From CAVRQM01 sp963723455 (GTDB lineage: Bacteria; Pseudomonadota; Alphaproteobacteria; Acetobacterales; Acetobacteraceae): a DNA stretch of 64,000 nucleotides. The translations under genes were made by a program, and so were the position numbers. The stretch lies in the NCBI GenBank assembly GCA_963723455.1, contig CAVRQM010000005.1:744001-808000 (forward strand), given 5' to 3'. The notes under the pieces are model-generated. The model worked only from the letters and a program-made list of their open reading frames with translations, was not told the DNA's origin and made no database searches. Positions 9,244-18,688 of the stretch are shown in pieces (position 1 is the first letter of the stretch; each line of letters begins with the position of its first letter).

Positions 9244-10236
9244 CTAGGGCGCGGGCGAGCTGAACACGTCCACCTTGTTGCTCTGGTTGCGATACACATA
9301 GATCATGTGATTTTTGGTATCGACCGCGAGCGTGTGGACGTTCTTCTCGGACGGGATGGTATCGGCGATCGTGTTGTTGTCGAGATCGACGACCTCGATC
9401 ACGCCCGCCTTGTCGCCGACGAAGGCGCGCCGGGCGGTGGGATCGATCGCGACCTCATCCACCGAACCCTTCAGCGGGATGGAGGCGACCTGGGCGCCGG
9501 TGGCCGCATCGAGCACCAGCATCTTCTTGTCGGTGGTGCCCATGAACAGGTGCTTGGTCTTGGGGTCATAGACCATCGGCTTGGCGTCGCCCTTGACGTC
9601 GGGCTTCCACACCAACTCGACCGTGTTGGTCTTGGGGTCGATCACGTCCACCACGTTGTCGTCCGGCTGGTAGATGCGCCCCGTTGCGGGCACCAGAACG
9701 CCGACATCGGGACCGTCCTTCGGATGGTCGGGCTGCAGCGCGAAATGCGCGACCTGCGCGAAGGGCGGCGCGGCCTTGACCACGGTCACGTCATTGGTGT
9801 CGTCGGCGGCGACGTAGATGTTGCCGGTCTTGGGATCATAGATCATGCCGTCGGGCGTCTTGCCCTGGACCGCGAACGTGCCGACCGGCTTCATGGTGCG
9901 CTTGTTGAGCACGGTGACCGACGTGCTGTTCGCGTCATTGAGGAAGGCATATTTCGGCGTCAGGGCAATCAGGTTGCCGTTGGCGATGTTGGGGATGACG
10001 TCCTTCACCGTGTTCGTCTTGGCGTCGATCACCACGTCCTGATGATCGGGCGACTGCGCCAGCCATACCGTGTTGGTGTCTGGATCGAACACCACGTAGT
10101 CGCCGTGGCCGCCCTTGTCGCCGGGCAGGTCTATGGTCTTGACCAGCTTGTAGCCGCTCTCGGCGGCGACGGCCGGCAGCGCGGCGAACGCCGCCAGCGC
10201 GACCAGCGACACGGTTCGCAGAACATGCTTGCGCAT
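9244..10236 (-). CDS. Exported YVTN-type beta-propeller protein
   Basis: 330 residues. The N-terminus is a clear Sec signal (M-R-K-H-V-L-R then a hydrophobic stretch ending A-V-A-A). The rest is made of repeated blades with D-P-K-T-N-T/D-P-K-T-G-N phrases, as in YVTN/NHL-like beta-propellers. GGAGGAG precedes the ATG. It is downstream of fdsA on the same strand and ends at a strong terminator. No catalytic motif is visible. Such proteins often act in periplasmic binding or as partners of redox enzymes, but its role here is unknown. Its place between the antiporter and formate dehydrogenase suggests some link to oxalate/formate use. Confidence 0.8.
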   Translation of the reverse strand: MRKHVLRTVSLVALAAFAALPAVAAESGYKLVKTIDLPGDKGGHGDYVVFDPDTNTVWLAQSPDHQDVVIDAKTNTVKDVIPNIANGNLIALTPKYAFLNDANSTSVTVLNKRTMKPVGTFAVQGKTPDGMIYDPKTGNIYVAADDTNDVTVVKAAPPFAQVAHFALQPDHPKDGPDVGVLVPATGRIYQPDDNVVDVIDPKTNTVELVWKPDVKGDAKPMVYDPKTKHLFMGTTDKKMLVLDAATGAQVASIPLKGSVDEVAIDPTARRAFVGDKAGVIEVVDLDNNTIADTIPSEKNVHTLAVDTKNHMIYVYRNQSNKVDVFSSPAP

Positions 10237-10315
10237 GGAGATCTCCTCCGAAGGGGGTTTTTTCTTGGTGGCAGACGGCACACGACGGCACGTTGTGTAC
10301 CGTATACCAGATGTA

Positions 10316-10361
10316 CCGCCACGGCGGCGCGCTGTCCACATCGCATCGTCTGGACAGCGCG
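10316..10361. other. Two adjacent hairpins between fdsA and the propeller gene
   Basis: A perfect 11-bp inverted repeat (10328-10338 with 10351-10361, loop 12) lies beside a shorter CCGCC-AC-GGCGG dyad (10316-10327). Neither has a T tract on the minus strand. They could protect the fdsA mRNA end or attenuate read-through into the propeller gene. A GTATAC core at about 10302-10307, a form seen in some GntR operators, lies just beside them. Confidence 0.45.
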
Positions 10362-10403
10362 GAAAATCGAGTAATGCGGCCGCGATTGTGGCAGCCCCCG
10401 CCG

Positions 10404-13178
10404 CTATTCGGCGGCGGTCGCCAGCGCCTCCGCCGCCGAGACGCGGGCGGCGCAGAACTTGAACTCCGGGATCTTGGCGAACGGATCCAGCGCCGGGTTG
10501 GTCAGCAGGTTGGCGGCCGCCTCGGCGTAGCAGAACGGCATGAACACCATGCCCTGCGGCACGTCGCGGTCCGAGCGCACCTTCAGCTCGATGGCGCCCC
10601 GCCGCGTCTCCAGGCGAATGCTGCCGCCGACCGCGATCTGCATGTCCCACAGGTCGCGCGGCGACATGAACGCCACCGCCTCCGGCTCGATCGCATCCAG
10701 CACCCCGGCGCGGCGCGTCATCGAACCGGTGTGCCAATGTTCCAGCACGCGCCCGGTGGACAGCACCATCGGGAACGCCGCGTCCGGGATCTCGTCGGGC
10801 GGCATGACATTGGCCGGCACGATGCGGCCGCGGCTGTTGGCGGTCGGGAAGCCGCTGGCGAAGATGATTTCGTTGCCCGGCTGGTCGGGGCCATCCACCG
10901 GATAGGTGACCGCGCCCTCGCGCTCCAGCCGCTCCCAGGTGATGTTGGCCAGCGACGGCATCAGCCCGGCCATCTCGGCGAACACCTCGTGCGGGCCGGC
11001 ATAGGTCCAGTCCAGTCCGAGGCCGCGCGCGAGTTCCTGGATGATCCACCAGTCCGGCCGCGCATCGCCCGGCGGCTGGATCACCGGACGGGCCATCTGC
11101 ACGCGGCGATCCGTGTTGGTGAAGGTGCCGGTCTTTTCGGCGAACGCCGAGGCCGGCAGCACCACGTCGGCGTGGAACGCGGTCTCGGTCAGGAACAGAT
11201 CCTGCACCACCAGATGATCGAGTTTGGCGAGCGCCTGGCGGGCGTGGTTCAGATCCGGGTCGGACATCGCCGGGTTCTCGCCCTCGATATACATGCCGCG
11301 GATCGTGCCGGCGTGGATCGCCTCGATGATCTCCACCACAGTCAGCCCCGGCTTCGGATCCAGCGACATCTGCCATGCCGTCTCGAACACGTCGCGGATC
11401 TCCGGATTGCCGACCGGCTGGTAGTCGGGGAACACCATCGGGATCAGCCCGGCATCGGATGCGCCCTGCACGTTGTTCTGCCCGCGCAGCGGGTGCAGCC
11501 CGGTGCCGGGCCGGCCGATCTGGCCGGTGATCAGGGCCAGCGCGATCAGGCAGCGGGCATTGTCGGTGCCGTGCACATGCTGGCTGATGCCCATGCCCCA
11601 GAAGATGATCGAGGTGCGCGCGCGGGCGTACATCCGCGCGACCTCGCGCAGCAGCGGCGCCGGGACGCCGACCACCGGCGCCATCGCCTCGGGAGAGAAA
11701 TCCTTGATGCGGTCGCGGAGTTCCTCGAATCCCTCGGTGTAGCCGGCGATGTACTGCTTGTCGGTCAGATCCTCCTCGATGATCGTGTGGATCAGCGCGT
11801 TCAGCAGCGCCACGTCGCTGCCCGGCTTGAACGCCAGGTGGTGCAGCGCGTGCCGCGAAAGCTGCTGCCGCCGCGGGTCGATGACGACCAGCTTGGCGCC
11901 CTTCTGCTTGACCGCGTTCTTGATGAAGGTCGCGGCGACCGGATGGTTCACCGTCGGGTTGGCGCCGATCACCAGGATCACCTCGGCATCCAGCGCCGCC
12001 GCGAACGGCGCGGTCACCGCGCCCGAGTTCAGCCCCTCCATCAGCGCCGCCACCGACGAGGCGTGGCACAGCCGCGTGCAGTGATCGACGTTGTTCGACC
12101 CGAAGCCGGTGCGGACGAGCTTCTGGAACAGGTAGGCTTCCTCATTGGATCCCTTGGCCGACCCGAACCCGGCCAGCCCCTGCGGCCCATCGGACTCGCG
12201 GATGGCGCGCAGCCCGCCCGACGCACGTGCGAGGGCTTCTTCCCAGCTCGCCTCGCGGAAATGCGTCCATGGATTCGCCGGATCAACCTGGTCGTTGGCG
12301 TCCTTGCCCACGCCATCGAGGCGCACGAGGGGCCTGGTCAGCCGGTGCGGATGATGAATGTAGTCGAACCCGAAACGGCCCTTGACGCATAGGCGCTCGT
12401 GGTTGGCCGGGCCGTCGCGGCCCTCGGCATAGACGATGCGCTCGTCCTTCACCGCATAATCGACTTGGCAGCCGACGCCGCAATACGGGCACAGGCTGGC
12501 CACGGTGCGGTCCGGCCAGACCGTGCGCGTCTGGTTGTCGTCCAGATAGGCGGCCGGCATCAGCGCGCCGGTCGGGCAGGCCTGCACGCACTCGCCGCAG
12601 GCGACGCAGGTGGACTCGCCCATCGGGTCGTCAAAGTCGAACACGATCTTCTCGGCGGCATTGCGGTACGCCATGCCGATCACGTCGTTGACCTGCACCT
12701 CGCGGCAGGCGCGCACGCACAGATTGCATTGGATGCAGGCGTCGAGGTTGACCCGCATCGCCGGATGGCTGGGGTCGGCATCCCACCGCTCGACCGCCGG
12801 AAAGCGGCTTTCGGTCACGTCGATGCGATCCGCCCATTGCCAGAACTTGCTGGTGGGATCGTGCGAGGTTTCGCGCGCCGGCTGATCGGCGACCAGCAGC
12901 TCCATCACCATGCGCTGCGCGCCGGCGGCCCGCTTGCTGGCGCTGTGCACGCGCATGCCGCTGGCCGGCTGGCGCATGCAGGATGCGGCCAGCACCCGCT
13001 CGCCCTCGATCTCGACCATGCAGGCGCGGCAGTTGCCGTCCGGTCGATAGCCGGGATCGGGCTTGTAGCACAGATGCGGGATGTCGGTGCCGAGCCGCTT
13101 GGCGACCTGCCAGATGGTTTCGCCCGGCCGCGCCTCGACCTGCCGACCGTCAAGCTCGAAGATCGTACCCGTGCTCAT
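10404..13178 (-). CDS. fdsA: NAD-dependent formate dehydrogenase, alpha (molybdenum) subunit
   Basis: 924 residues, oxidising formate to CO2. In order it has an N-terminal [2Fe-2S] domain (C-Y-K-P, G-N-C-R-A-C), an H-x-C cluster region, two ferredoxin-type motifs (C-I-Q-C-N-L-C-V-R-A-C and C-V-A-C-G-E-C-V-Q-A-C-P), a further [4Fe-4S] motif (C-P-Y-C-G-V-G-C) and the bis-MGD molybdopterin domains. The molybdenum ligand is Cys371 in R-L-C-H-A-S, where selenocysteine enzymes carry Sec. The ATG overlaps the upstream stop (ATGA). No small delta subunit (fdsD) or FdhD/FdsC chaperone is seen nearby. Cofactor genes are divergently placed at 15061. In this locus it would oxidise the formate made from oxalate. 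Confidence 0.93.
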   Translation of the reverse strand: MSTGTIFELDGRQVEARPGETIWQVAKRLGTDIPHLCYKPDPGYRPDGNCRACMVEIEGERVLAASCMRQPASGMRVHSASKRAAGAQRMVMELLVADQPARETSHDPTSKFWQWADRIDVTESRFPAVERWDADPSHPAMRVNLDACIQCNLCVRACREVQVNDVIGMAYRNAAEKIVFDFDDPMGESTCVACGECVQACPTGALMPAAYLDDNQTRTVWPDRTVASLCPYCGVGCQVDYAVKDERIVYAEGRDGPANHERLCVKGRFGFDYIHHPHRLTRPLVRLDGVGKDANDQVDPANPWTHFREASWEEALARASGGLRAIRESDGPQGLAGFGSAKGSNEEAYLFQKLVRTGFGSNNVDHCTRLCHASSVAALMEGLNSGAVTAPFAAALDAEVILVIGANPTVNHPVAATFIKNAVKQKGAKLVVIDPRRQQLSRHALHHLAFKPGSDVALLNALIHTIIEEDLTDKQYIAGYTEGFEELRDRIKDFSPEAMAPVVGVPAPLLREVARMYARARTSIIFWGMGISQHVHGTDNARCLIALALITGQIGRPGTGLHPLRGQNNVQGASDAGLIPMVFPDYQPVGNPEIRDVFETAWQMSLDPKPGLTVVEIIEAIHAGTIRGMYIEGENPAMSDPDLNHARQALAKLDHLVVQDLFLTETAFHADVVLPASAFAEKTGTFTNTDRRVQMARPVIQPPGDARPDWWIIQELARGLGLDWTYAGPHEVFAEMAGLMPSLANITWERLEREGAVTYPVDGPDQPGNEIIFASGFPTANSRGRIVPANVMPPDEIPDAAFPMVLSTGRVLEHWHTGSMTRRAGVLDAIEPEAVAFMSPRDLWDMQIAVGGSIRLETRRGAIELKVRSDRDVPQGMVFMPFCYAEAAANLLTNPALDPFAKIPEFKFCAARVSAAEALATAAE

Positions 13179-14899
13179 TCCGCAGCTTCCTTCGCAAGCA
13201 AGGCATCCGGGAAATAACGCATCACGCTGTCCAGCGGATTGGACGCGGCCTGCCCCAGTCCGCAGATCGAGGCGTCGCGCATCGCCAGGGTCAGCTCCGC
13301 CAGCAGCGCCTGGTCCCACACCGGCCGTTCCATCAGCATGCGCGCCTTCTGCGTGCCGATGCGGCATGGCGTGCACTGGCCGCAGCTCTCGTCCTCGAAA
13401 AACCGCATCAGGTTGATCGCGGCGCCGCGCAGGTCGTCGTGATCGGACAGCACGATCACCGCGGCCGAGCCGATGAAACAGCCGTATTTCTCAAGCGTGC
13501 CGAAATCGAGCGGGATGTCGTCCATCGACGCCGGCAGGATGCCGCCCGACGCGCCGCCGGGCAGATAGGCGGTGAAGCAATGGCCGTCCATCATGCCGCC
13601 GCAGAACTCCGCGATCAACTCGCGGATGGTGATGCCGGCCGGGGCCAGCTTCACCCCCGGTTCGCGCACCCGGCCGGAGACCGAGAAGGTGCGCAGGCCC
13701 TTGCGGTCGTGGCGGCCGTGGCTGCTCCACCACGCGGCGCCCCGCTCCAGCAGGTCGCGCACCCAGTACAGCGTCTCGACGTTGTTGATCAGCGTCGGGC
13801 GGCCGAACAGGCCGACCTGGAAAGGGAAGGGCGGCTTGTGCCGCGGCAGCCCGCGCTTGCCCTCGATGCTTTCCAGCATCGAGGATTCCTCGCCGCAGAT
13901 ATAGGCGCCGGCGCCGCGCCGCAGATGCAGCCGTCGGCCGGTGTCGGGCAGCTTCGGGATCTCATGCTGCAGGATGGCGCGGGCCAGCGGGTATTCGTCG
14001 CGAATGTAGATGTAGATGTCGCTGGCATCGACGATTTCCGCGCCGATCAGCATGCCCTCCAGAAACCGGTGCGGATCGGTGTTGAGGTAGTGGCGGTCCT
14101 TGAACGTGCCCGGCTCGCCCTCGTCGCCGTTGACCGCCATCAGGCGCGGCCCCTTCTCGCCCAGCACCGAGCGCCATTTGCGGCCGGTCGGAAAGCCCGC
14201 GCCGCCAAGGCCGCGCAGCCCGGTATCGTCCAGCACCGAGAGCACGTCCTCGGCGCTGAGCGCGCCGGAGCGCAGCCGGTGCAGCAGCGCGTAGCCGCCG
14301 CCGGCCACATACGCATCGTAGTCGATGGTGTCGTGCGGGATGTGCGGGTGGTCGTCGCCATGCGCGATCGCCGCGCGCACCGACTCCGTGGTCGCGCGGT
14401 GCACGAAGTGATGACCGACCTCGACCACCGGGGCCTGGTCGCACAGCCCCAGGCACGGCGCCCGCACCACCCGCACGTCCTCGCCGAGAGCGCCCTGCGC
14501 CTGCAGCCGCGCCTGCAGCGACTCCGCGCCGAACATCGCGCAGGTCAGGCTGTCGCAGACGCGCACGACGGTCCTCGCCAGCGCCGGCTCGCCTTCCTTC
14601 ACCACGTCGAAATGCGCGTAGAAGGTCGCGGTCTCGAACACCTCGGCGAAGGCCAGCTTCATCTCGTCGGCCAGCGCCGCCAGGTGGCCGGCGCCGATCT
14701 GGCCATAGGTGTCCTGGATCAGATGCAGGTGCTCGATCAGCAGGTCGCGGTCGCGCGGTCGGTCGCCCAGCAGCGCCTCGATCTCGTGTCTGGCCCGCGG
14801 GTCGATGCTGCGGCCCTTCGGCGTGGCGCGGGTCCGGCGGCGGCCGGCGCCGGGATGCTCGAAGCGCCGGATGCCGGCGACGGAGGTGTCGTTCTTCAT
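13175..14899 (-). CDS. fdsB: Formate dehydrogenase NADH-binding subunit, NuoE-NuoF fusion
   Basis: 574 residues joining two modules that are separate in complex I. The N-terminal half is a NuoE/FdsG-like [2Fe-2S] thioredoxin fold (C-D-S-L-T-C and C-L-G-L-C-D). The C-terminal half is NuoF/FdsB-like, with FMN- and NADH-binding glycines (G-L-G-G-A-G-F-P-T-G and Y-I-C-G-E-E-S) and the [4Fe-4S] motif S-C-G-Q-C-T-P-C. It passes electrons from FdsA to NAD+. It is the promoter-proximal gene of the minus-strand operon, with a 4-base overlap into fdsA. A basic stretch (R-R-R-T-R) at the N-terminus precedes the first domain. Confidence 0.92.
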   Translation of the reverse strand: MKNDTSVAGIRRFEHPGAGRRRTRATPKGRSIDPRARHEIEALLGDRPRDRDLLIEHLHLIQDTYGQIGAGHLAALADEMKLAFAEVFETATFYAHFDVVKEGEPALARTVVRVCDSLTCAMFGAESLQARLQAQGALGEDVRVVRAPCLGLCDQAPVVEVGHHFVHRATTESVRAAIAHGDDHPHIPHDTIDYDAYVAGGGYALLHRLRSGALSAEDVLSVLDDTGLRGLGGAGFPTGRKWRSVLGEKGPRLMAVNGDEGEPGTFKDRHYLNTDPHRFLEGMLIGAEIVDASDIYIYIRDEYPLARAILQHEIPKLPDTGRRLHLRRGAGAYICGEESSMLESIEGKRGLPRHKPPFPFQVGLFGRPTLINNVETLYWVRDLLERGAAWWSSHGRHDRKGLRTFSVSGRVREPGVKLAPAGITIRELIAEFCGGMMDGHCFTAYLPGGASGGILPASMDDIPLDFGTLEKYGCFIGSAAVIVLSDHDDLRGAAINLMRFFEDESCGQCTPCRIGTQKARMLMERPVWDQALLAELTLAMRDASICGLGQAASNPLDSVMRYFPDALLAKEAAE

Positions 14900-14988
14900 C
14901 GTTTCCTTGAACCGCTTTGGCTGTCGCCCGCGTCCTGGCTTTGTGGGTGCGGGATCCCGGCGCTCGGTCCCGATCGGTCCTCGCGCCG

Positions 14989-15017
14989 TTGATGCCTCGC
15001 GTGGCATACTTTATAGC
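14989..15017 (+). promoter_or_regulatory. Candidate sigma-70 promoter for the mobB operon
   Basis: TTGATG (14989-14994), a 17-base spacer and TATAGC (15012-15017) lie 44 bases before the mobB start. The local A+T content is clearly higher than in the surroundings. The same gap must hold the divergent fdsB promoter; no convincing one was seen. Confidence 0.45.
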
Positions 15018-15060
15018 AGCACATTCGCATGCAAGGCCATCGTGCGCTGGCGGGAGCATC

Positions 15061-15597
15061 ATGCTGATCATGGGATTGGCCGGCTGGAGCGGGTCGGGCA
15101 AGACCACCCTGCTGCGCGAGCTGATCCCGGCGCTGGTCGCGCGCGGCCTGCGCGTCTCGACCGTCAAGCACGCGCATCACGGCTTCGACGTGGATCAGCC
15201 CGGCAAGGATTCGTGGGTGCATCGGCAGGCCGGGGCGACGGAGGTGCTGGTCGCCTCGGGGCGGCGCTGGGCGCTGCTGCATGAGCTGCGCGATGCGGCC
15301 GAGCCGGCGCTACCGGTGCTGCTGGCCCGGCTCGCGCCCGCCGATCTGGTGCTGGTCGAGGGCTTCAAGCGCGACGCCCATCCGAAAATCGAGATCTACC
15401 GGGCGTGCGTCGGCAAGCCGCTGCTGCACCCGGAGGATCCCAGCATCGGCGCGGTTGCCGCCGACTCGCCGATCTGCGGGTTGCAGGTGCCGGTGCTGGC
15501 GCTCGACGATGTTGGCGCCATTGCCGCGCATGTGCTGGCGCACGCCCGTCCGGCCGACCGGATCGGCTGGGCGGGGCGAGACGCGGGGCATGGCTGA
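15061..15597 (+). CDS. mobB: Molybdopterin-guanine dinucleotide biosynthesis protein B
   Basis: 178 residues with a P-loop near the N-terminus (G-W-S-G-S-G-K-T-T), H-A-H-H-G-F-D-V-D and V-L-V-E-G-F-K, all standard MobB features. It binds GTP and assists MobA in attaching GMP to molybdopterin. The ATG follows GGGAG and the next gene's ATG lies inside its last codons. It heads a molybdenum-cofactor operon divergent from formate dehydrogenase, whose alpha subunit needs the bis-MGD cofactor. Confidence 0.9.
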   Translation: MLIMGLAGWSGSGKTTLLRELIPALVARGLRVSTVKHAHHGFDVDQPGKDSWVHRQAGATEVLVASGRRWALLHELRDAAEPALPVLLARLAPADLVLVEGFKRDAHPKIEIYRACVGKPLLHPEDPSIGAVAADSPICGLQVPVLALDDVGAIAAHVLAHARPADRIGWAGRDAGHG

Positions 15598-16706
15598 TCC
15601 GCCCGACCGCATGTCGCTGCGCCGGGCGCGTGCGCTGCTCGGCCGGCATGCCGGCCCGGCGGCCAGCGCGGAGCTGGTGGCGGTGGCGGATGCGGCGGGC
15701 AGGGTGCTCGCGACGGCGCTCGATGCGCCGCTCGATTGGCCGGAGGCGGATTGCGCCGCGCTCGACGGCTACGCGCTGCGCGCCGCCGACACCGAGGGCG
15801 CCGGCGCCTACGCCCCGGTGCTGCTGGCCCTGTCCGCCGCCGCAGCCGCCGCCGCCGACCTGCCGCCGCGCGCCGCCGCCCGGGTGCGCGCCGGCGACCA
15901 TCTGCCGCCGGGCGCCGACGCCGTGCTGCCGCCCGAGGCGGCGCAGGGCGGCGTCGCGGGCGGCATCGAGGTGATCGAACAGGCCGCACCCGGCTCCGGC
16001 GTCGATCGGCGCGGCGCTGAGCTGCGTGCCGGCGTCGCGATGCTGCCGGCCGGACGCCGGCTGCGGCCGCAGGATGTGGCGCTGCTGGCCGCGCTCGGCA
16101 TCGACACGGTGCCGCTGGTGCGCCGCCCCGTCATCGGCCTGACCGTGGGCGGCCGCCAATCCGGCGCGCTTGCCGCCATGCTGCGCGCATTGGTCGGGCG
16201 GGATGGCGGGCTGGTGTCCGCGGCCGGACCGGCGGACCTGCTGCTGGCGGCCGGAGACCCGGATACGGCTGCCGCGGGCGCGGGCGCGGTCGAACGCTGG
16301 CGTGTGGCCCTGCGGCCGGGCGAGCAGGCAGGGTTCGGCCGGGCGAACGGCGTGGCGATGCTGCTGCTGCCCGACGCGCCGCTGGCCTGCCTTGCGGCAT
16401 ACGACATGCTCGCGGGCCCGCTGATCCGCCGAGTGGCCGGGGGTGCGTCGGGCTCGCCCTATGCGACCGTCGAGGCGACACTGGACCGCAAGATCGTCTC
16501 GGCGATCGGCTTCACCGACCTGGTGCGCGTGCGCGTCGCGGGCGGGCGGGCGCTGCCGCTCGGCGCGGCCGATGGCGGCGGCCTGGCGAGCGCGGTGCGC
16601 GCGGACGGGTTCGTGATCGTGCCCGACGGCAGCGAGGGGCTGGCACCGGGCAGCTGCGTGCGCGTTCACCTGTACCGACCCACCGGCCGGACCCGATTGC
16701 GCATGA
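15590..16706 (+). CDS. MoeA-like molybdopterin molybdenumtransferase (one frameshift)
   Basis: About 371 residues, MoeA fold. It has A-L-D-G-Y-A-L-R near the start, G-D-H-L-P-P-G-A-D-A-V and the C-terminal beta-barrel. The frame runs without a stop into the next gene. Removing one C at about 16676 (TACCGA) gives L-Y-D-P-P-A-G and a TGA at 16704-16706 overlapping the next ATG, which I take as the true end. It is less conserved than the second copy: the usual S-T-G-D-E motif is replaced by a weaker T-V-G-G-R-Q-S. It may be a MoeA paralogue with an accessory role in molybdenum insertion for bis-MGD enzymes. Confidence 0.7.
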
Positions 16707-18688
16707 CCGTCGCCCCTTCGCTGGAGGCGCTGCGCCGCGCGGCGCAGCAGGAGCAGTTCCTCGACGTGGTCAGCCGCGACGAGGCCGAGGCGCGCTTCCG
16801 CCGCCATCTGCGGCTGCAGCCGCTGGGCGAGCAGGAGGTGCGATTGGCACAGGCGCTCGGCCGGGTGCTGGCGCGCGACGTGCTGGCCCCGGTGGACGTG
16901 CCCGGCTTCGACCGCGCCGGCGTCGATGGCTTCGCGGTTCGCGCCGAGGACGTGCAGGGCGCCACCGACGATGCGCCCGGCGGTGCTGCGCCTGAACTCC
17001 GAGGTGCTGACGCCCGGCGCGCGCCCGACCAGCGCCGTCGCGCCGGGGACCGCCAGCGTGATCGCCACCGGCGGCATGATCCCGCGCGGCGCCGATGCCG
17101 TGGTCATGGTCGAGCACACCGACCTGCGTCAGCGGGCGGCCGAACGCCGCCGTCGCGATCGAGGTGCGCCGCCCCGCGGCGCCGGGGCAATTCATCGCCA
17201 GCGCCGGCTCGGACATCGCGCGCGGCGAGACGGTGCTGCGGCGCGGCCGGCTGCTGACGGCGCGCGAGATCGGCATGCTGGCCGCGGTGGGTTTGGCCGA
17301 GGTCGCGGTCTGGCGGCGGCCGCGCGTCGCGGTGCTGTCCACCGGCGACGAGATCGTGGCCCCCGGCGAGCCGATCCAGCCGGGACAGGTGTTTGACAGC
17401 AACGCCGCCATCCTGGCCGCGTCAGTCGCGGAGGCGGGCGGCGAGGCGGTGGCGCACGGCATCGTGCGCGACGACCTCGATGCGCTCGGCGTGGCGCTGG
17501 ACCGCGCGCTGGCGGATGCCGATGTCGTGCTGCTGTCCGGCGGCACGTCGAAGGGCGCGGGCGATCTGGCCTACCAGGCGCTGGCGCGGCTGCGCCGACG
17601 ACCCCGGCATCGTCGTGCACGGCGTCGCGCTGAAGCCGGGCAAGCCGCTGTGCCTCGCGGTCTGCGGCGGCAAGCCGCTGGCGATCCTGCCCGGCTTCCC
17701 GACCTCGGCGATCTTCACCTTCCATGAGTTCATGGCCCCGGTGATCCGCGCGCTTGGCCGGGCAGCCGCCGGCGGCGCGGCAGACCGTGGACGCGACGCT
17801 GCCAATGCGGATCGGCTCGGAAGCGCGGCCGCACCGAATACGTGCTGGCCTCGCTGGTGCGCGGCGCGGCGGATGGGTCTGTCCGCCTATCCCACCGCGA
17901 AAGGCTCCGGCGCGGTCACCAGCTTTGCCCAGGCGGACGGGTTCTTCGCGGTCCCGGCGCTGACCGAGGCGGTCCCGGCCGGCGCGCCGGTCGGGTGCAG
18001 CTGATCGGGGCCGGTCTGGCGCCTGCCGATCTCGTGGTGATCGGCAGCCAATGCGTCGGCCTGGACCTGCTGATCGGGCTGCTGGAGCGCGACCGCCTCA
18101 CGGTGAAGGCGCTCGCCGTCGGCAGCCTGGGTGGCCTGGCGGCGGCGCGACGCGGCGAGTGCGACCTCGCCGGCATACACCTGATGGACCCGGAGACCGG
18201 CGATACAACCGCCGTACCTGACCGACGACCTCATCCTGGCGCCCGGCTACGGGCGCCTGCAGGGGGTGCTGTTCCGCCGCGACGATGCGCGCTTCGCGGC
18301 CTGCGCGTCGGCCGAGGCGGCGATCTGCGTGGCGTGCGGCAGCGACGACATGCTGATGGTCAACCGCAACGCCGGCAGCGGCACGCGCATCCTGATCGAC
18401 CGCGTTCTGGCCGGCGCCCGCCCGGCCGGCTATGCCGCGCAGCCGAAATCGCACAACGCGGTGGCCGCCGCGGTGGCGCAGGGCCGCGCCGACTGGGGCG
18501 TGGCGATTGCCACGGTGGCGCGCGAATACGGCCTGGGCTTCCTGCCGTTGCAGCCGGAGCAGTACGACTTCGTGGTGCCCCGGTCGCGGTTGGACCGTCC
18601 GCCGGTGCAGCGTTTCCTGGCGCTGCTGCGCAGCCCGGGCGCGCGACATGCGCTCCGCGAGCGCGGCTTCGCGGTGGACGATGACTGA
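16703..18688 (+). CDS. MoeA fused to a periplasmic-binding-like domain (about eight frameshifts)
   Basis: About 660 residues when joined over the frames. The N-terminal part is a canonical MoeA: D-R-A-G-V-D-G-F-A-V-R, G-A-D-A-V-V-M-V-E-H-T-D, V-L-S-T-G-D-E-I-V and K-P-G-K-P. The C-terminal 230 residues form a COG1910-type binding domain (L-I-G-S-Q-C-V-G-L-D-L-L, N-R-N-A-G-S-G-T-R, K-S-H-N-A-V). This fusion is known; the domain is thought to bind molybdate or an oxyanion. Frame breaks lie near 16981, 17130, 17597, 17760, 17820, 17875, 17990 and 18210. Seven are extra bases and one is a missing base. No in-frame nonsense codon remains once they are corrected. Confidence 0.78.

Noticed and set aside
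10294..10314. GTATAC-containing stretch as a firm GntR operator
   Set aside because: Only the central six bases are symmetric, and no second copy was found before the oxalate operon. Kept only as a remark on the hairpin entry.
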